Source: an uncultured Deferribacteres bacterium
GTDB lineage: Bacteria; Zhuqueibacterota; JdFR-76; DREG01
Direction: 5' to 3'
Assembly: GCA_913009825.1 (NCBI GenBank)
Contig: CAJVYQ010000013.1
Span: forward strand, 34,673-98,672
Length of the DNA stretch: 64,000 bases
Part shown: positions 25,700 to 33,515 of the stretch, piece by piece
Numbering within the stretch: position 1 is the stretch's first letter
How the letters are laid out: the number at the start of each line of letters is the position of its first letter
The notes under the pieces: model-generated
The model's database searches: none
The model's input: only the letters and a program-made list of their open reading frames with translations
What the model was told of the DNA's origin: nothing
Made by a program: the position numbers and the translations under genes

Positions 25700-26239
25700 T
25701 CATTTTTGCCTGTCTTTCGTCAACCTGTTGCGCAAAAACCGGATAGCGTACTGTTTACGGGCGATCAGAATATTTACCGGTTCTTCTGTTTCTTCCGCTA
25801 TCTCCCGGAATTTTCTTCCTTCAATCACTTGTTGAATGAACACCGTTTTCTGCCTTTCCGGAAGCGCTTCGATGGCCGTAATGGCCGCACGAAAAAGCGA
25901 TTCCTGCGCGGATTCATCCGCACTTTCCGGAATTTCCGCCGCCAGAATTTCTTTTAAACTCATCCCGTTTTCATCCGACGCATCAATGGAAATTGTCGGC
26001 AGCCGCTTTTTTCGATACCAGTCGATTATTCTGTTCCTGGCCACCGTATACAACCAACCGGTCAGATTGTCGATTGCGCTCAGTGCATTCAAGCTGCTCA
26101 GGGCCTGCACATACACATCCTGTAGTAGGTCTTCCGCCTCTTCCAATGATCTTATTTTTGCACGGATAAAAGCAAACAAGCCACTTTGCTCCGTTTCAAA
26201 GCTTTTCCGGAGCCTCTGTTTTTGCGCATTACTCATCAC
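25700..26239 (-). CDS. ECF-type RNA polymerase sigma factor
   Basis: A 179-residue sigma-70 family factor with only regions 2 and 4. Region 2 is EDLLQDVYVQAL...NLTGWLYTVARNRIIDWYRKK, and region 4 is ALPERQKTVFIQQVIEGRKFREIAE with a helix-turn-helix. It directs RNA polymerase to a small stress regulon. The next gene is a membrane protein with a His-rich tail, which occupies the usual anti-sigma position but lacks an obvious zinc-binding anti-sigma domain. Met-1 and Met-2 are both possible starts. Confidence 0.92.
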   Translation of the reverse strand: MMSNAQKQRLRKSFETEQSGLFAFIRAKIRSLEEAEDLLQDVYVQALSSLNALSAIDNLTGWLYTVARNRIIDWYRKKRLPTISIDASDENGMSLKEILAAEIPESADESAQESLFRAAITAIEALPERQKTVFIQQVIEGRKFREIAEETEEPVNILIARKQYAIRFLRNRLTKDRQK

Positions 26240-26293
26240 ACTATTGATGACGTAAAAGGTGCAAAATTATTGTATTTTTTTTCACAAGAGGTA

Positions 26294-27460
26294 TCAACTC
26301 CTGAAAAGAAAATATTGATACTGCAACATCATCACATCATTTTTACTTGCATCCCTCCTTTCCGTTTTATGTGTATAACTGAACATCAGCCGGTTTCCTT
26401 GTTGTTTCAGATAATAACTCAGTCCCATGGTTGTCCGGGTCATATCTGCGGAATTGATCACGGAATGATCCGGATCGAACCGTTCGTATTTGAGAAATAC
26501 TTGCCATCTGTCTCTCATTTTCTGATTTAACTGAAAATAGTAACCGTCTGCCAGCCAGGATACAAACCCGTTCAGTGTTGTAAATTTAGCAGACAGATAT
26601 TCCGACACAAATTGCGTTCCGCCATGGCGTAAAATCAGGGCGATATTCATCCTCCTGTCATTGCCGGAAAAATGTGTGAAAATAGTTTTGTCGGCCCCGG
26701 CTAACTGACCCGTAAAATCAAGATCGTCTGCTTTTCTGATGGAAACCGCCACTTGCAGCATGGCGGCAAGCGGTTCCTGAGAAAGAAAAAACGGCAGATT
26801 CCTGCTTGCGCCCAGCCGAAGGACCCAAAGATGGCCGTTTTGCAATGAGATTTTCGTATTGGCGCCGCTGCCGGCCATGGCAGCCACCTCATATTTCACA
26901 AAATGACCCGGCAAATGTCCTTCCAATTGAAATCCATAATCACGGGCAAAAGAGGCTCCCATAGCGCCGGCCGGAATCAGTTTATCAATCACCATTGCCC
27001 TCTCGGGATTGGGCAGCAGGTAATCGGGTTGAAATCGCTCCCAACCAAACGGCGGTTTGAATTGGCCGAATTTGAATTGAATTACATCGCACCAGGTGTA
27101 TTTCAGATAGATATGCTGCAAATAGATGCGGTCGTCCGTTTTATGATTATGATTTCTCTTGTAGATAAATTGCCAGGCAAACAGCCAACGAGAGGATATT
27201 TTTGTTTTAGCGTACAGTTTGAATCTGCGCAGGCTCCAGGGATTACTTCCCGCATCAGTTTCCCGGGTATAGCGAAGATGAAAATAGCTGGATAAGTGCA
27301 ATTTAGTTTTTCCCGAAGAATGATTTGCGGTTGGTACCGGCAATTTATCTCCGGTAGGAAAAGCCTTCATATCTGGCAAATTGTTATAGAAGATAACCAG
27401 GAAAATGATCACGAAAATGAGTGTGCTTGTTCTTTTTTCTGCTCTCAGGATACCTTTCAT
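26294..27460 (-). CDS. Outer-membrane porin, OprO/OprP-like
   Basis: About 388 residues after choosing the Met at 27460, just behind the PadR stop; the track start (27553) would overlap PadR. An N-terminal hydrophobic signal is followed by alternating aromatic-rich strands (LHLSSYFHLRYTRETDAG, LRRFKLYAKTKIS) and ends in an aromatic-terminated strand (QYQYFLFRS). The FGQFKPPFGWE motif is characteristic of phosphate-selective porin O/P family beta-barrels. Phosphate selectivity is not assured; many members are general or unknown anion porins. It is cotranscribed with PadR, which may control it. Confidence 0.85.
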   Translation of the reverse strand: MKGILRAEKRTSTLIFVIIFLVIFYNNLPDMKAFPTGDKLPVPTANHSSGKTKLHLSSYFHLRYTRETDAGSNPWSLRRFKLYAKTKISSRWLFAWQFIYKRNHNHKTDDRIYLQHIYLKYTWCDVIQFKFGQFKPPFGWERFQPDYLLPNPERAMVIDKLIPAGAMGASFARDYGFQLEGHLPGHFVKYEVAAMAGSGANTKISLQNGHLWVLRLGASRNLPFFLSQEPLAAMLQVAVSIRKADDLDFTGQLAGADKTIFTHFSGNDRRMNIALILRHGGTQFVSEYLSAKFTTLNGFVSWLADGYYFQLNQKMRDRWQVFLKYERFDPDHSVINSADMTRTTMGLSYYLKQQGNRLMFSYTHKTERRDASKNDVMMLQYQYFLFRS

Positions 27461-27470
27461 CAGCACACCA

Positions 27471-27848
27471 TCAAGCCTGATTTTCATCAGATAGTGTTGT
27501 ATATTGCTGCAGAAAATTTTCCAGCGCTGCGTGCCTTTTCTGTAAAACCGCAACCCAATTTTTCAGATGATTTCTGCCCAGCTTCGTAATTCGATACAGC
27601 CGTTTTGCCGGCCCGCCTCCGGTCGTCTCCCAATGGGATTTTACCAGATTGAATTCTTCCATGTGGCGCAATTTTTTATAAACAGCGCCCGGATCAGGAT
27701 GACTTTCATGAAAGCCCATCTTTTCCAGACTGGTCAACAGATCATAGCCATGAGCGGGCTTTTGCCACAACAGCAACAAAAGCGAAGGTTCCAGATACCG
27801 GTTCCGCCGCTCCGTATAACAACCACAAATAAAATTTTTACGCGGCAT
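27471..27848 (-). CDS. PadR-family transcriptional regulator
   Basis: A 125-residue winged-helix repressor. LEPSLLLLLWQKPAHGYDLLTSLEKMG and PGAVYKKLRHMEEFNLVKSHWE form the PadR DNA-binding domain, followed by KRLYRITKLGRNHL (the wing) and a short C-terminal dimerisation helix. It precedes the porin gene by 10 bp. A palindrome ATATGATTTAATCATAT lies about 27 bp upstream of its start and is probably its own operator. The N-terminal CGC is unusual for the family. Confidence 0.92.
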   Translation of the reverse strand: MPRKNFICGCYTERRNRYLEPSLLLLLWQKPAHGYDLLTSLEKMGFHESHPDPGAVYKKLRHMEEFNLVKSHWETTGGGPAKRLYRITKLGRNHLKNWVAVLQKRHAALENFLQQYTTLSDENQA

Positions 27849-27874
27849 AAACCCTCTAAGTAATTTATACTGCT

Positions 27875-27891
27875 ATATGATTTAATCATAT
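27875..27891. promoter_or_regulatory. Probable PadR operator
   Basis: ATATGATTTAATCATAT is a palindrome interrupted only at the centre, placed upstream of padR. It resembles the ATGT/ACAT-type spaced dyads of PadR regulators in general layout. Confidence 0.55.
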
Positions 27892-28047
27892 AATAAGGAA
27901 AATAATCTGGATTGTCAAGTACAAATTATTAACTTTCCTCTAATCCGAAAATACTCACATTTAATGAATTTGTAAATAAACTGATTCCACCGCTTTTACA
28001 AAATTCCTTTTTGCTTTAAGCGATGAAATCAGTTTCAAATTGAAGAA

Positions 28048-28641
28048 TCATATTTTCTCAAAACACGGGATACAGACCGGTTTTCCATTCACCATTCGTG
28101 TGGCATTTTCAAAAACAATTTCGTTGCAAATGTCACACTCATGCCAATTAAACGTGCCCCTGGGCCCCTGCACCTCACTGTCACGCACATCACTGACAAT
28201 AAAGAGATCTTCCTCTTTTGCTTTCAGAATATTCTTCAGCAGAGGATTCAACACTTCGGGTTGAATATCCTTCGGTTCAATTTTTTGCCGTCGTAATTTT
28301 ACAAATTCGGAAGCAAGACCTTTTTTCTGAAATTGAGGGTTCATGCTTACCCTTACTTCCTTTTTATTTTTCATATCCACCAGTACGATGGCATTTTTAC
28401 CATAATTTTTCTTTTCGGCGTTTCCTTTCCCGTAAGTGCAACCGGTTGCCGCCATCACACCATCCAGAAAACACGCTGTTGCATGAGCAGGTCCGTTTTC
28501 ACAAATTAAATACAGTTCTTTGTTGCTTGCCCGTTGCACAGCCAATGTTTTCATCGCAACCAGACCAGCGCGATAACCAATTGGCATTGCCGGACATCTG
28601 TGTCCGTGAAATTCAAAAACCCATTCCGGAATTTGTACCAT
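28048..28641 (-). CDS. FmdE-family metal-binding protein
   Basis: A 197-residue protein related to subunit E of formylmethanofuran dehydrogenase. The N-terminal WVFEFHGHRCPAMPIGYRAG holds the conserved H-G-H-x-C-P motif. GCTYGKGNAEKKNYGK follows, and the C-terminal zinc ribbon is CDICNEIVFEN...VCIPCF. In bacteria these stand-alone proteins are suspected of metal or molybdopterin-related roles. A second, broken copy lies in the ars operon at 32278-32690, with the same first residues (FHGHKCPAMPMG). The coupling of two FmdE genes with metal resistance genes is notable. Confidence 0.92.
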   Translation of the reverse strand: MVQIPEWVFEFHGHRCPAMPIGYRAGLVAMKTLAVQRASNKELYLICENGPAHATACFLDGVMAATGCTYGKGNAEKKNYGKNAIVLVDMKNKKEVRVSMNPQFQKKGLASEFVKLRRQKIEPKDIQPEVLNPLLKNILKAKEEDLFIVSDVRDSEVQGPRGTFNWHECDICNEIVFENATRMVNGKPVCIPCFEKI

Positions 28642-28879
28642 TGTTAACCTCCATCAATTAACGGTTTTTTAATTTGATTCGTACGGTAACCTATTTTTAT
28701 CCTTTTATTGATAAGTATAGTCACCGATTTATAATGTGCTTCCCTGTTTTCTCCGATACTTTGTGATGTATTTTCATCCTTCTTCAATCTTCATATTATT
28801 GACAAAATAACTATGCAGCTCTTTTTTCTGAAATAAGAACAATCGCATTTTCTTTTAAAACCTGTTTTAGCTTCTCCGC
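28642..28879. other. Intergenic space, nothing recognised
   Basis: AT-rich sequence between fmdE and the degraded genes near 29 kb. No repeat element, promoter or RNA fold was convincing. Confidence 0.4.
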
Positions 28880-29086
28880 TTAGGGTGTAATGTCGGTATA
28901 TTGGGTGGAAACCAGTTTAAATTTTATGTAAGATGGCGATTTTTCATGCCAACATCCTTTCAATGTAGTAGTCTCTATGTGAATGTGAACAAGATCACAA
29001 GGATTATCTTTTATGCATTTATATATTTTACTAAGCAGATTTCGTTCTGCCAAATGCCCGGTAACTTCCAATTCTATCGATGTCAT
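28880..29086 (-). CDS. Hypothetical ORF, possibly part of a decayed gene
   Basis: A 68-codon ORF. Upstream, the same frame stays open to about 29185 (KKTEKAYEEARAEAEKLLEN, a short coiled-coil-like stretch) and reaches the frame of the dead thioredoxin through one TGA. No ribosome site is visible before the internal Met, and no family was recognised. It may be the remainder of a short gene between acr3 and fmdE. Low confidence that it makes protein. Confidence 0.3.
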   Translation of the reverse strand: MTSIELEVTGHLAERNLLSKIYKCIKDNPCDLVHIHIETTTLKGCWHEKSPSYIKFKLVSTQYTDITP

Positions 29087-29179
29087 AACATTTTCTAATA
29101 ACTTCTCTGCCTCAGCTCTGGCTTCTTCATAAGCTTTCTCTGTCTTCTTTTGGATCGCTGCCGGCCATATTTTTTTTCA

Positions 29180-29380
29180 ACGGATATCATGATAGGCTGC
29201 ATCATAACAGGAAGTACAGGTAACAGACCCCAATTCAATGAATATGATTTTTGCTTTTGTTGTATCTTTTTTGACGACGGATATCTCATTCTGTTTTTGT
29301 TGAACCGTTCTCTTCTCCTTTGAACTGCAATTCGACACAATCAACACCGGCAACAGAAAAAGGACAATTAGTTACTTCAT
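29180..29380 (-). pseudogene. Thioredoxin-like lipoprotein, inactivated
   Basis: Starting at ATG 29380 the frame reads M-K-stop, then LIVLFLLPVLIVSNC, an apparent lipoprotein signal, so codon 3 carries a TAA. It continues to FIELGSVTCTSC, the thioredoxin active-site region (C-x2-C). MMQPIMISVEKKYG, which normally follows CxxC in these proteins, is then found one frame over. Thus there are at least one nonsense and one frameshift mutation, and the C-terminal half is missing. It lies directly behind acr3, where thioredoxin-like proteins often accompany arsenic genes. Confidence 0.75.
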
Positions 29381-29389
29381 CTGATTCCG

Positions 29390-30439
29390 TTACACAGAAG
29401 TTAAAAAATATTTCTTCTTAAACCATAACGCCACATTCACCAGACTGATCAGCACCGGCACTTCCACAAGCGGGCCGATCACCGCCGCAAATGCCTCGCC
29501 GGAGTTGATGCCAAAAACCGCTACCGTTACTGCAATGGCCAATTCAAAATTATTACTGGCTGCGGTAAAAGACAGTGTGGCAGATTGTGCATAATCCGCG
29601 CCCACTTTTTTCCCCATGAAAAACGAAATCAAAAACATGATCACAAAATAAAAAAGAAGCGGGACGGCAATGCGAACCACATCTAACGGCAACCGGACAA
29701 TGTATTCTCCTTTGAGAGAAAACATGACAACAATTGTAAACAACAGGGCAATCAGTGTAATGGGACTTATTCTGGGTATGAACCTAGAATGATACCATTT
29801 CCTGCCTTTTAGTTTTAGCAGGGCAAAACGGGTGATAATTCCCGCGATAAAGGGAATGCCAAGATAAATAAACACGCTTTTGGCGATCTGCCCGATGGTC
29901 ACTTCGACGATAGATCCCTTCATACCAAAAAAAGTCGGCATGACCGTGATGAAAACATAAGCATAAACGGAATAGAACAAAACCTGGAAAATGGAATTGA
30001 ACGCCACCAATCCCGCTGCGTATTCCGTGTCCCCTTCAGCCAGCTCATTCCAGACAATCACCATGGCAATACAGCGCGCCAGACCGATCATGATCAGACC
30101 GTACATGTATTCGGGAAAATCATGCAAAAAAAGAACGGCCAGAAAGAACATCAGGATCGGTCCTATAACCCAGTTTTGTATCAACGACAGAGCCAATATA
30201 CGCCGGTTGCGGAACACTTCGCCCAGTTCTTCATATTTTACTTTGGCCAGCGGCGGGTACATCATCAAAATGAGACCGACGGCAATGGGAATGTTTGTCG
30301 TGCCCACCGAGAAATGATCCCAAAACCGGGCGATTCCGGGGAATAAATAGCCGGCCATCACACCGACAAACATGGACAAAAAGATCCAGAGCGTCAGAAA
30401 ACGATCTAAAAATGACAATTTCTTTTCTACTTTTTTCAT
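29390..30439 (-). CDS. acr3: Arsenite efflux transporter Acr3
   Basis: A 349-residue inner-membrane arsenite extruder of the bile/arsenite/riboflavin transporter superfamily with about ten helices. The conserved TM4 segment [16 protein letters not shown] carries the essential cysteine. The second-half [20 protein letters not shown] is the other signature. The gene follows arsC by 3 bp, so the pair is translationally coupled: ArsC makes arsenite and Acr3 expels it. Confidence 0.96.
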   Translation of the reverse strand: MKKVEKKLSFLDRFLTLWIFLSMFVGVMAGYLFPGIARFWDHFSVGTTNIPIAVGLILMMYPPLAKVKYEELGEVFRNRRILALSLIQNWVIGPILMFFLAVLFLHDFPEYMYGLIMIGLARCIAMVIVWNELAEGDTEYAAGLVAFNSIFQVLFYSVYAYVFITVMPTFFGMKGSIVEVTIGQIAKSVFIYLGIPFIAGIITRFALLKLKGRKWYHSRFIPRISPITLIALLFTIVVMFSLKGEYIVRLPLDVVRIAVPLLFYFVIMFLISFFMGKKVGADYAQSATLSFTAASNNFELAIAVTVAVFGINSGEAFAAVIGPLVEVPVLISLVNVALWFKKKYFLTSV

Positions 30440-30442
30440 CGG

Positions 30443-30871
30443 TCAAACCTCCTTCTGCTGCAAATTCTCCCGATAGAATTGAGAAAATTGCTCTTTTATT
30501 TGATCCCGCACTTCCCTGAACACCATGAGGATATTTTCTTCTGAACCGCTTGCCTCCGCCGGATCTTTAAAACCGATATGCAACTGCTGTTTCACTTCAC
30601 CCAGGAATACCGGACAGGTTTCTCTGGCAGTGTCACATACCGTAATGACATAATCGAAAGATCGATCCAGAAACTGATCGACATTTTTGGGGTAACCGGC
30701 GCCGATATCCACACCTGCTTCTTTCATCACCTGCACCGCCTTCGGATGAATTTTTCCGGAAGGGTTGGTGCCTGCAGAATACACTTCCAAATTGCTATCG
30801 AACGATTTCAAAACTCCTTCCGCCATCTGACTGCGGCAGGAGTTACCGGTGCATAAAATCAGTATTTTCAT
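30443..30871 (-). CDS. arsC: Arsenate reductase, thioredoxin-coupled type
   Basis: A 142-residue low-molecular-weight phosphatase-fold ArsC. The P-loop is CTGNSCRSQMAEG (Cys7, Cys12). The redox pair CDTARETC has the C-x6-C spacing of the thioredoxin-dependent family, so all catalytic cysteines are present. It reduces arsenate to arsenite with electrons from thioredoxin. A dead thioredoxin-like gene lies nearby, so reducing power must come from elsewhere in the genome. Confidence 0.96.
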   Translation of the reverse strand: MKILILCTGNSCRSQMAEGVLKSFDSNLEVYSAGTNPSGKIHPKAVQVMKEAGVDIGAGYPKNVDQFLDRSFDYVITVCDTARETCPVFLGEVKQQLHIGFKDPAEASGSEENILMVFREVRDQIKEQFSQFYRENLQQKEV

Positions 30872-30921
30872 TTTGATCCTTTCTTTTGCAGAGTTACACG
30901 GAGAATTACGGAGATTTTTTA

Positions 30922-31057
30922 GTAACTATTCAGGCAGATTGAAGCAACACCCCCCGTACTCCCCTCAAGAGAAGATTATTGGATTTTCCCCTCGAAGGGG
31001 AGTACGGGAAGTGTAAAACAACTTCCAACACAATAAAATCTCTTCCTGAACAGTTAC
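30922..31057. repeat. Palindromic element, GTAACTATTCAGG termini with 'CCCCGTACTCC' cargo
   Basis: 136 bp between GTAACTATTCAGG and CCTGAACAGTTAC. The inner arms ACACCCCCCGTACTCCCCTC and GAGGGGAGTACGGGAAGTGT can be seen, and the second arm reads on to AAACAAC as in the copy at 435. It separates arsC from the CDF gene. A 'TTTCGAACCCCGATTTATCGGG' repeat follows near 31190-31240. Confidence 0.8.
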
Positions 31058-31310
31058 ACTATGCCCGGCCAGAAGTTGATCACTTGCCCGAATGTCGTCT
31101 TTTGAAATAAAATTTATTGTATCACTTAAGTTCTTTGAAAAAAAAGTTTTGTCATTAACAGACAACTTAGTTCTATAGTGAAATTACCCAAAACTTGTCA
31201 TTTCGAACCCCGATTTATCGGGATGAGAAATCTTTAACCCACAAAGAGGTGATTACGCCATCGAAGAATCAACTTGATTACCTGGCTCTTTGATTGATTA
31301 TTTTTTTCTT

Positions 31311-32219
31311 TCACCTTTCCGTTTTCTTCACCAACGCCTTCGAAGAACACTGATTACATTCGAACTGAAGCGTTACATGATTGACGGCATATTTGTCCAT
31401 TAGAAGGTGTTCGATTTGGTGCAGCAGGTCACCGGTTTTGCTGACCGGCATTTCGCCCACATCTACATGGCCTTCAAAATGAATATCCTGTTCGTTCATC
31501 TGCCACAGGTGAGCATGATGCAAATTTTGCACGCCGGTAACCGCTTCAATTTCATGCTTTAAATTTTCCAGCGAGATATCGGCAGGAGCCGCCATCATGA
31601 TTATTTGTACGGCTTCCGCTACGATTCTGTAACTTTCCTTCAGTACGTATAATCCGATCAGCACGGTGAGTAGCGGATCAAGCCAATAGACATGAAAAAA
31701 GTAAATGGCAATCCCGCCCAAAATAACGGCCAGACTGGAAACCGCATCGCTCAACAAATGGAGGTAAGCGGAGCGGATATTCATACTGTTCTTCGAACCT
31801 GACCGCAGAAGAAGGGTTCCGGCTATATTAGCCGCCAGACCAAAACTTGCCACGATAATCATCAATCCTCCGGCGATGGGTTCCGGTGCAATGAATCGTT
31901 GATACGCTTCTTTGAACAGATAAAAACAGATGATGATCAGCGTGCTGGCGTTGATAATGGCGGCGATTATTTCGCTCCGTTTCAATCCGAATGTGTAGTG
32001 AGTATCACGAGGACGCAACTTTAAACGGATGGCAAAATAGCTGATAATAATGGCAATACCGTCGCTGAAATTATGTAAAGCATCGGAGATCAGCGATAAA
32101 CTACCGGACAAAATGCCGCCGATAATTTCTGCCGCTGCGATGCCAAAATTGAGAATCATGGTGATCAATAGACGCGAACCGGACATCTCCGTAGTAACAT
32201 GTTGATGATCATGAAACAT
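31311..32219 (-). CDS. Cation diffusion facilitator (zinc/cadmium/cobalt efflux)
   Basis: A 302-residue CDF protein with six membrane helices and a C-terminal metal-chaperone-like domain. The TM2 metal site SDALHNFSDG and TM5 site HLLSDAVSS (HxxxD) suit the zinc-type subgroup. An N-terminal MFHDHQHV stretch is His-rich. It exports divalent metal in exchange for protons. Located in the ars region between arsC and the broken fmdE, it was probably under the same ArsR control. Confidence 0.94.
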   Translation of the reverse strand: MFHDHQHVTTEMSGSRLLITMILNFGIAAAEIIGGILSGSLSLISDALHNFSDGIAIIISYFAIRLKLRPRDTHYTFGLKRSEIIAAIINASTLIIICFYLFKEAYQRFIAPEPIAGGLMIIVASFGLAANIAGTLLLRSGSKNSMNIRSAYLHLLSDAVSSLAVILGGIAIYFFHVYWLDPLLTVLIGLYVLKESYRIVAEAVQIIMMAAPADISLENLKHEIEAVTGVQNLHHAHLWQMNEQDIHFEGHVDVGEMPVSKTGDLLHQIEHLLMDKYAVNHVTLQFECNQCSSKALVKKTER

Positions 32220-32277
32220 TTCGTTTTCCTTCTTTTTAATGGTTCAGTAATTCTGTAGAATGTGAGCAGGCTATCTC

Positions 32278-32690
32278 CTAAACACAATCCTTGCAGACTT
32301 TTTTATCGATGAGCGTTAAAGCCCATTCCCTTTGTGGTTTTTATAACCTGAATTGAGCGATTGTAGGGCGATTCGCGGAATCGCCAACAGAATTTACACT
32401 AACACCATAAACCCGTTTGGTAACAGTAACAAACTAAAAACAAAAGAATCGCTCAATTCAGGTATAATATTTCCTTCGCCGAAAATGCAACCGGTAATGA
32501 CCTTTATCCCATCGCCGCAGCAGGTGGCACAATGATCATCACTCAGATCTACAAGCGCCGGTAACGCGCTGTCACCGGTTCTTTCCACATTCAACGCGTT
32601 GAAAACTGCAGCGCGGGCGCGCAACCCCATGGGCATTGCCGGACATTTGTGGCCATGGAATTCGAAGGTCCAATCAGGAATTTGAAACAT
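32278..32690 (-). pseudogene. FmdE-family gene interrupted by a family A element
   Basis: The first 75 codons (FHGHKCPAMPMGLRAR, then CGDGIKVITGCIFGEGN) are clearly FmdE. At codon GEGNII the frame enters a 118-bp family A element (32346-32463) and stops in it. Beyond the element, the minus strand carries WALTLIDKKVCKDCV and a TAG (32278), which fits the next FmdE segment. Removing the element plus one ATA restores the DNA across the junction, although one further frameshift is present. The gene lies 80 bp behind arsR. Confidence 0.88.
32346..32463 (+). repeat. Family A element inserted in fmdE (copy A4)
   Basis: 118 bp, ACCTGAATTGAGCGATT to AATCGCTCAATTCAGGT, with interior GTAGGGCGATTCGCGGAATCGCC. 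Flanked by ATA on both sides. This is the clearest copy for element borders because the interrupted gene is recognisable. Confidence 0.92.
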
Positions 32691-32734
32691 TTTATCCTCC
32701 GGAAAATTAAATGAACAATGATCATATTTCTTTA

Positions 32735-32752
32735 TTTCGAAACATATCGAAA
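32735..32752. promoter_or_regulatory. Putative ArsR operator 2
   Basis: TTTCGAAACATATCGAAA, a TTTCG-N8-CGAAA dyad lying between arsR and the fmdE remnant. It matches the dyad upstream of arsR in arm sequence and spacing. Confidence 0.6.
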
Positions 32753-32769
32753 TTAATTAACAAAATTTT

Positions 32770-33114
32770 TTATGTGCCGCAAATCTCTTTGCGATCCACC
32801 TTTGCAACCAGATGCTTGTCTTCTACAACATTTTTATTTTCCGCCAACCAGTTTTTTAACAGCGGCAATAATTGATTTGCATAAAACTGATTTTCTTCAT
32901 CGTTCAACTTGTACCAAACCCACTTCCCCTCTTTTTCATCGATAATAAATTCCGCATCCCGCAAAATGGAAAGATGCTTGGAAACGGTGGAAGCCGCCAA
33001 ATTCAATACTTCTGTAATTTCACAAACACACAGGGGCCTCACCTGCAGCATTTTCAAAATCCGGATCCGGTTAGGATCGGACAAAGCTTTGAATGTTTTG
33101 ATCAGAATTCTCAT
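32770..33114 (-). CDS. arsR: ArsR-family metalloid-responsive repressor
   Basis: A winged-helix repressor of about 114 residues. The start at 33114 has AAAGGAG before it; the track's longer form adds 38 unlikely residues. It contains FKALSDPNRIRILKML, the metal-binding PLCVCEITEVL (CVC type) and the recognition helix LAASTVSKHLSILRDAEFI. It heads the metal operon with CDF, arsC and acr3. Two identical-arm dyads (33128-33145 and 32735-32752) flank it and are likely its operators. Arsenite or antimonite is the probable inducer. Confidence 0.94.
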   Translation of the reverse strand: MRILIKTFKALSDPNRIRILKMLQVRPLCVCEITEVLNLAASTVSKHLSILRDAEFIIDEKEGKWVWYKLNDEENQFYANQLLPLLKNWLAENKNVVEDKHLVAKVDRKEICGT

Positions 33115-33127
33115 AAACGCTCCTTTA

Positions 33128-33145
33128 TTTCGCCATATAACGAAA
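33128..33145. promoter_or_regulatory. Putative ArsR operator 1
   Basis: TTTCGCCATATAACGAAA, 13 bp upstream of the arsR start and overlapping its expected promoter. Same TTTCG-N8-CGAAA layout as the dyad downstream of arsR. Confidence 0.6.
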
Positions 33146-33210
33146 CGTAATATAATAACAGAAATCCGGATTTGCAAGAGAAATTTTACAGTTAATGATT
33201 CTCTAAAAAA

Positions 33211-33492
33211 ATGTCGATAATTGTACAAAAACAGACGGATATCGAAGAAAGTTTTGGCATGGATTTTAAAGAAGAAAATATAGAATTTTCGGGCGATTCA
33301 GATTTTCATGAATGCGAATCATTCCGGAGCAGCGATTGGATCATTTTTCGTTGTCCCAAATGTCCTGATTTCGAACGGCGTATCAACTGGCGGAACGGCA
33401 AAATGAAAGTAAAAAATGACAATCCCCAAATCAACCATCGGGGTCAATATTTCCCGGTGGAATATAAAGAGATTTATGAAAACTTGAATTGA
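33211..33492 (+). CDS. Small uncharacterised protein with a CPKC motif
   Basis: A 93-residue ORF with protein-like composition: an acidic N-terminal third, then SSDWIIFRCPKCPDFERRINW, a single C-x2-C pair that cannot make a zinc ribbon alone, and a basic/aromatic tail. No strong ribosome site precedes Met-1; the Met at 33259 has GAAGAAAG upstream and may be the true start. It is divergent from arsR and convergent with the coiled-coil gene. No family was recognised. Confidence 0.5.
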   Translation: MSIIVQKQTDIEESFGMDFKEENIEFSGDSDFHECESFRSSDWIIFRCPKCPDFERRINWRNGKMKVKNDNPQINHRGQYFPVEYKEIYENLN

Positions 33493-33515
33493 ACTTATAA
33501 ATTTTCGAGTTGTTT

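Noticed and set aside
29095-29340. In-frame TGA after the CxxC of the thioredoxin remnant as a selenocysteine codon
   Set aside because: The position does not match the active site, codon 3 is already a stop, and expected residues appear in another frame; mutation is simpler.
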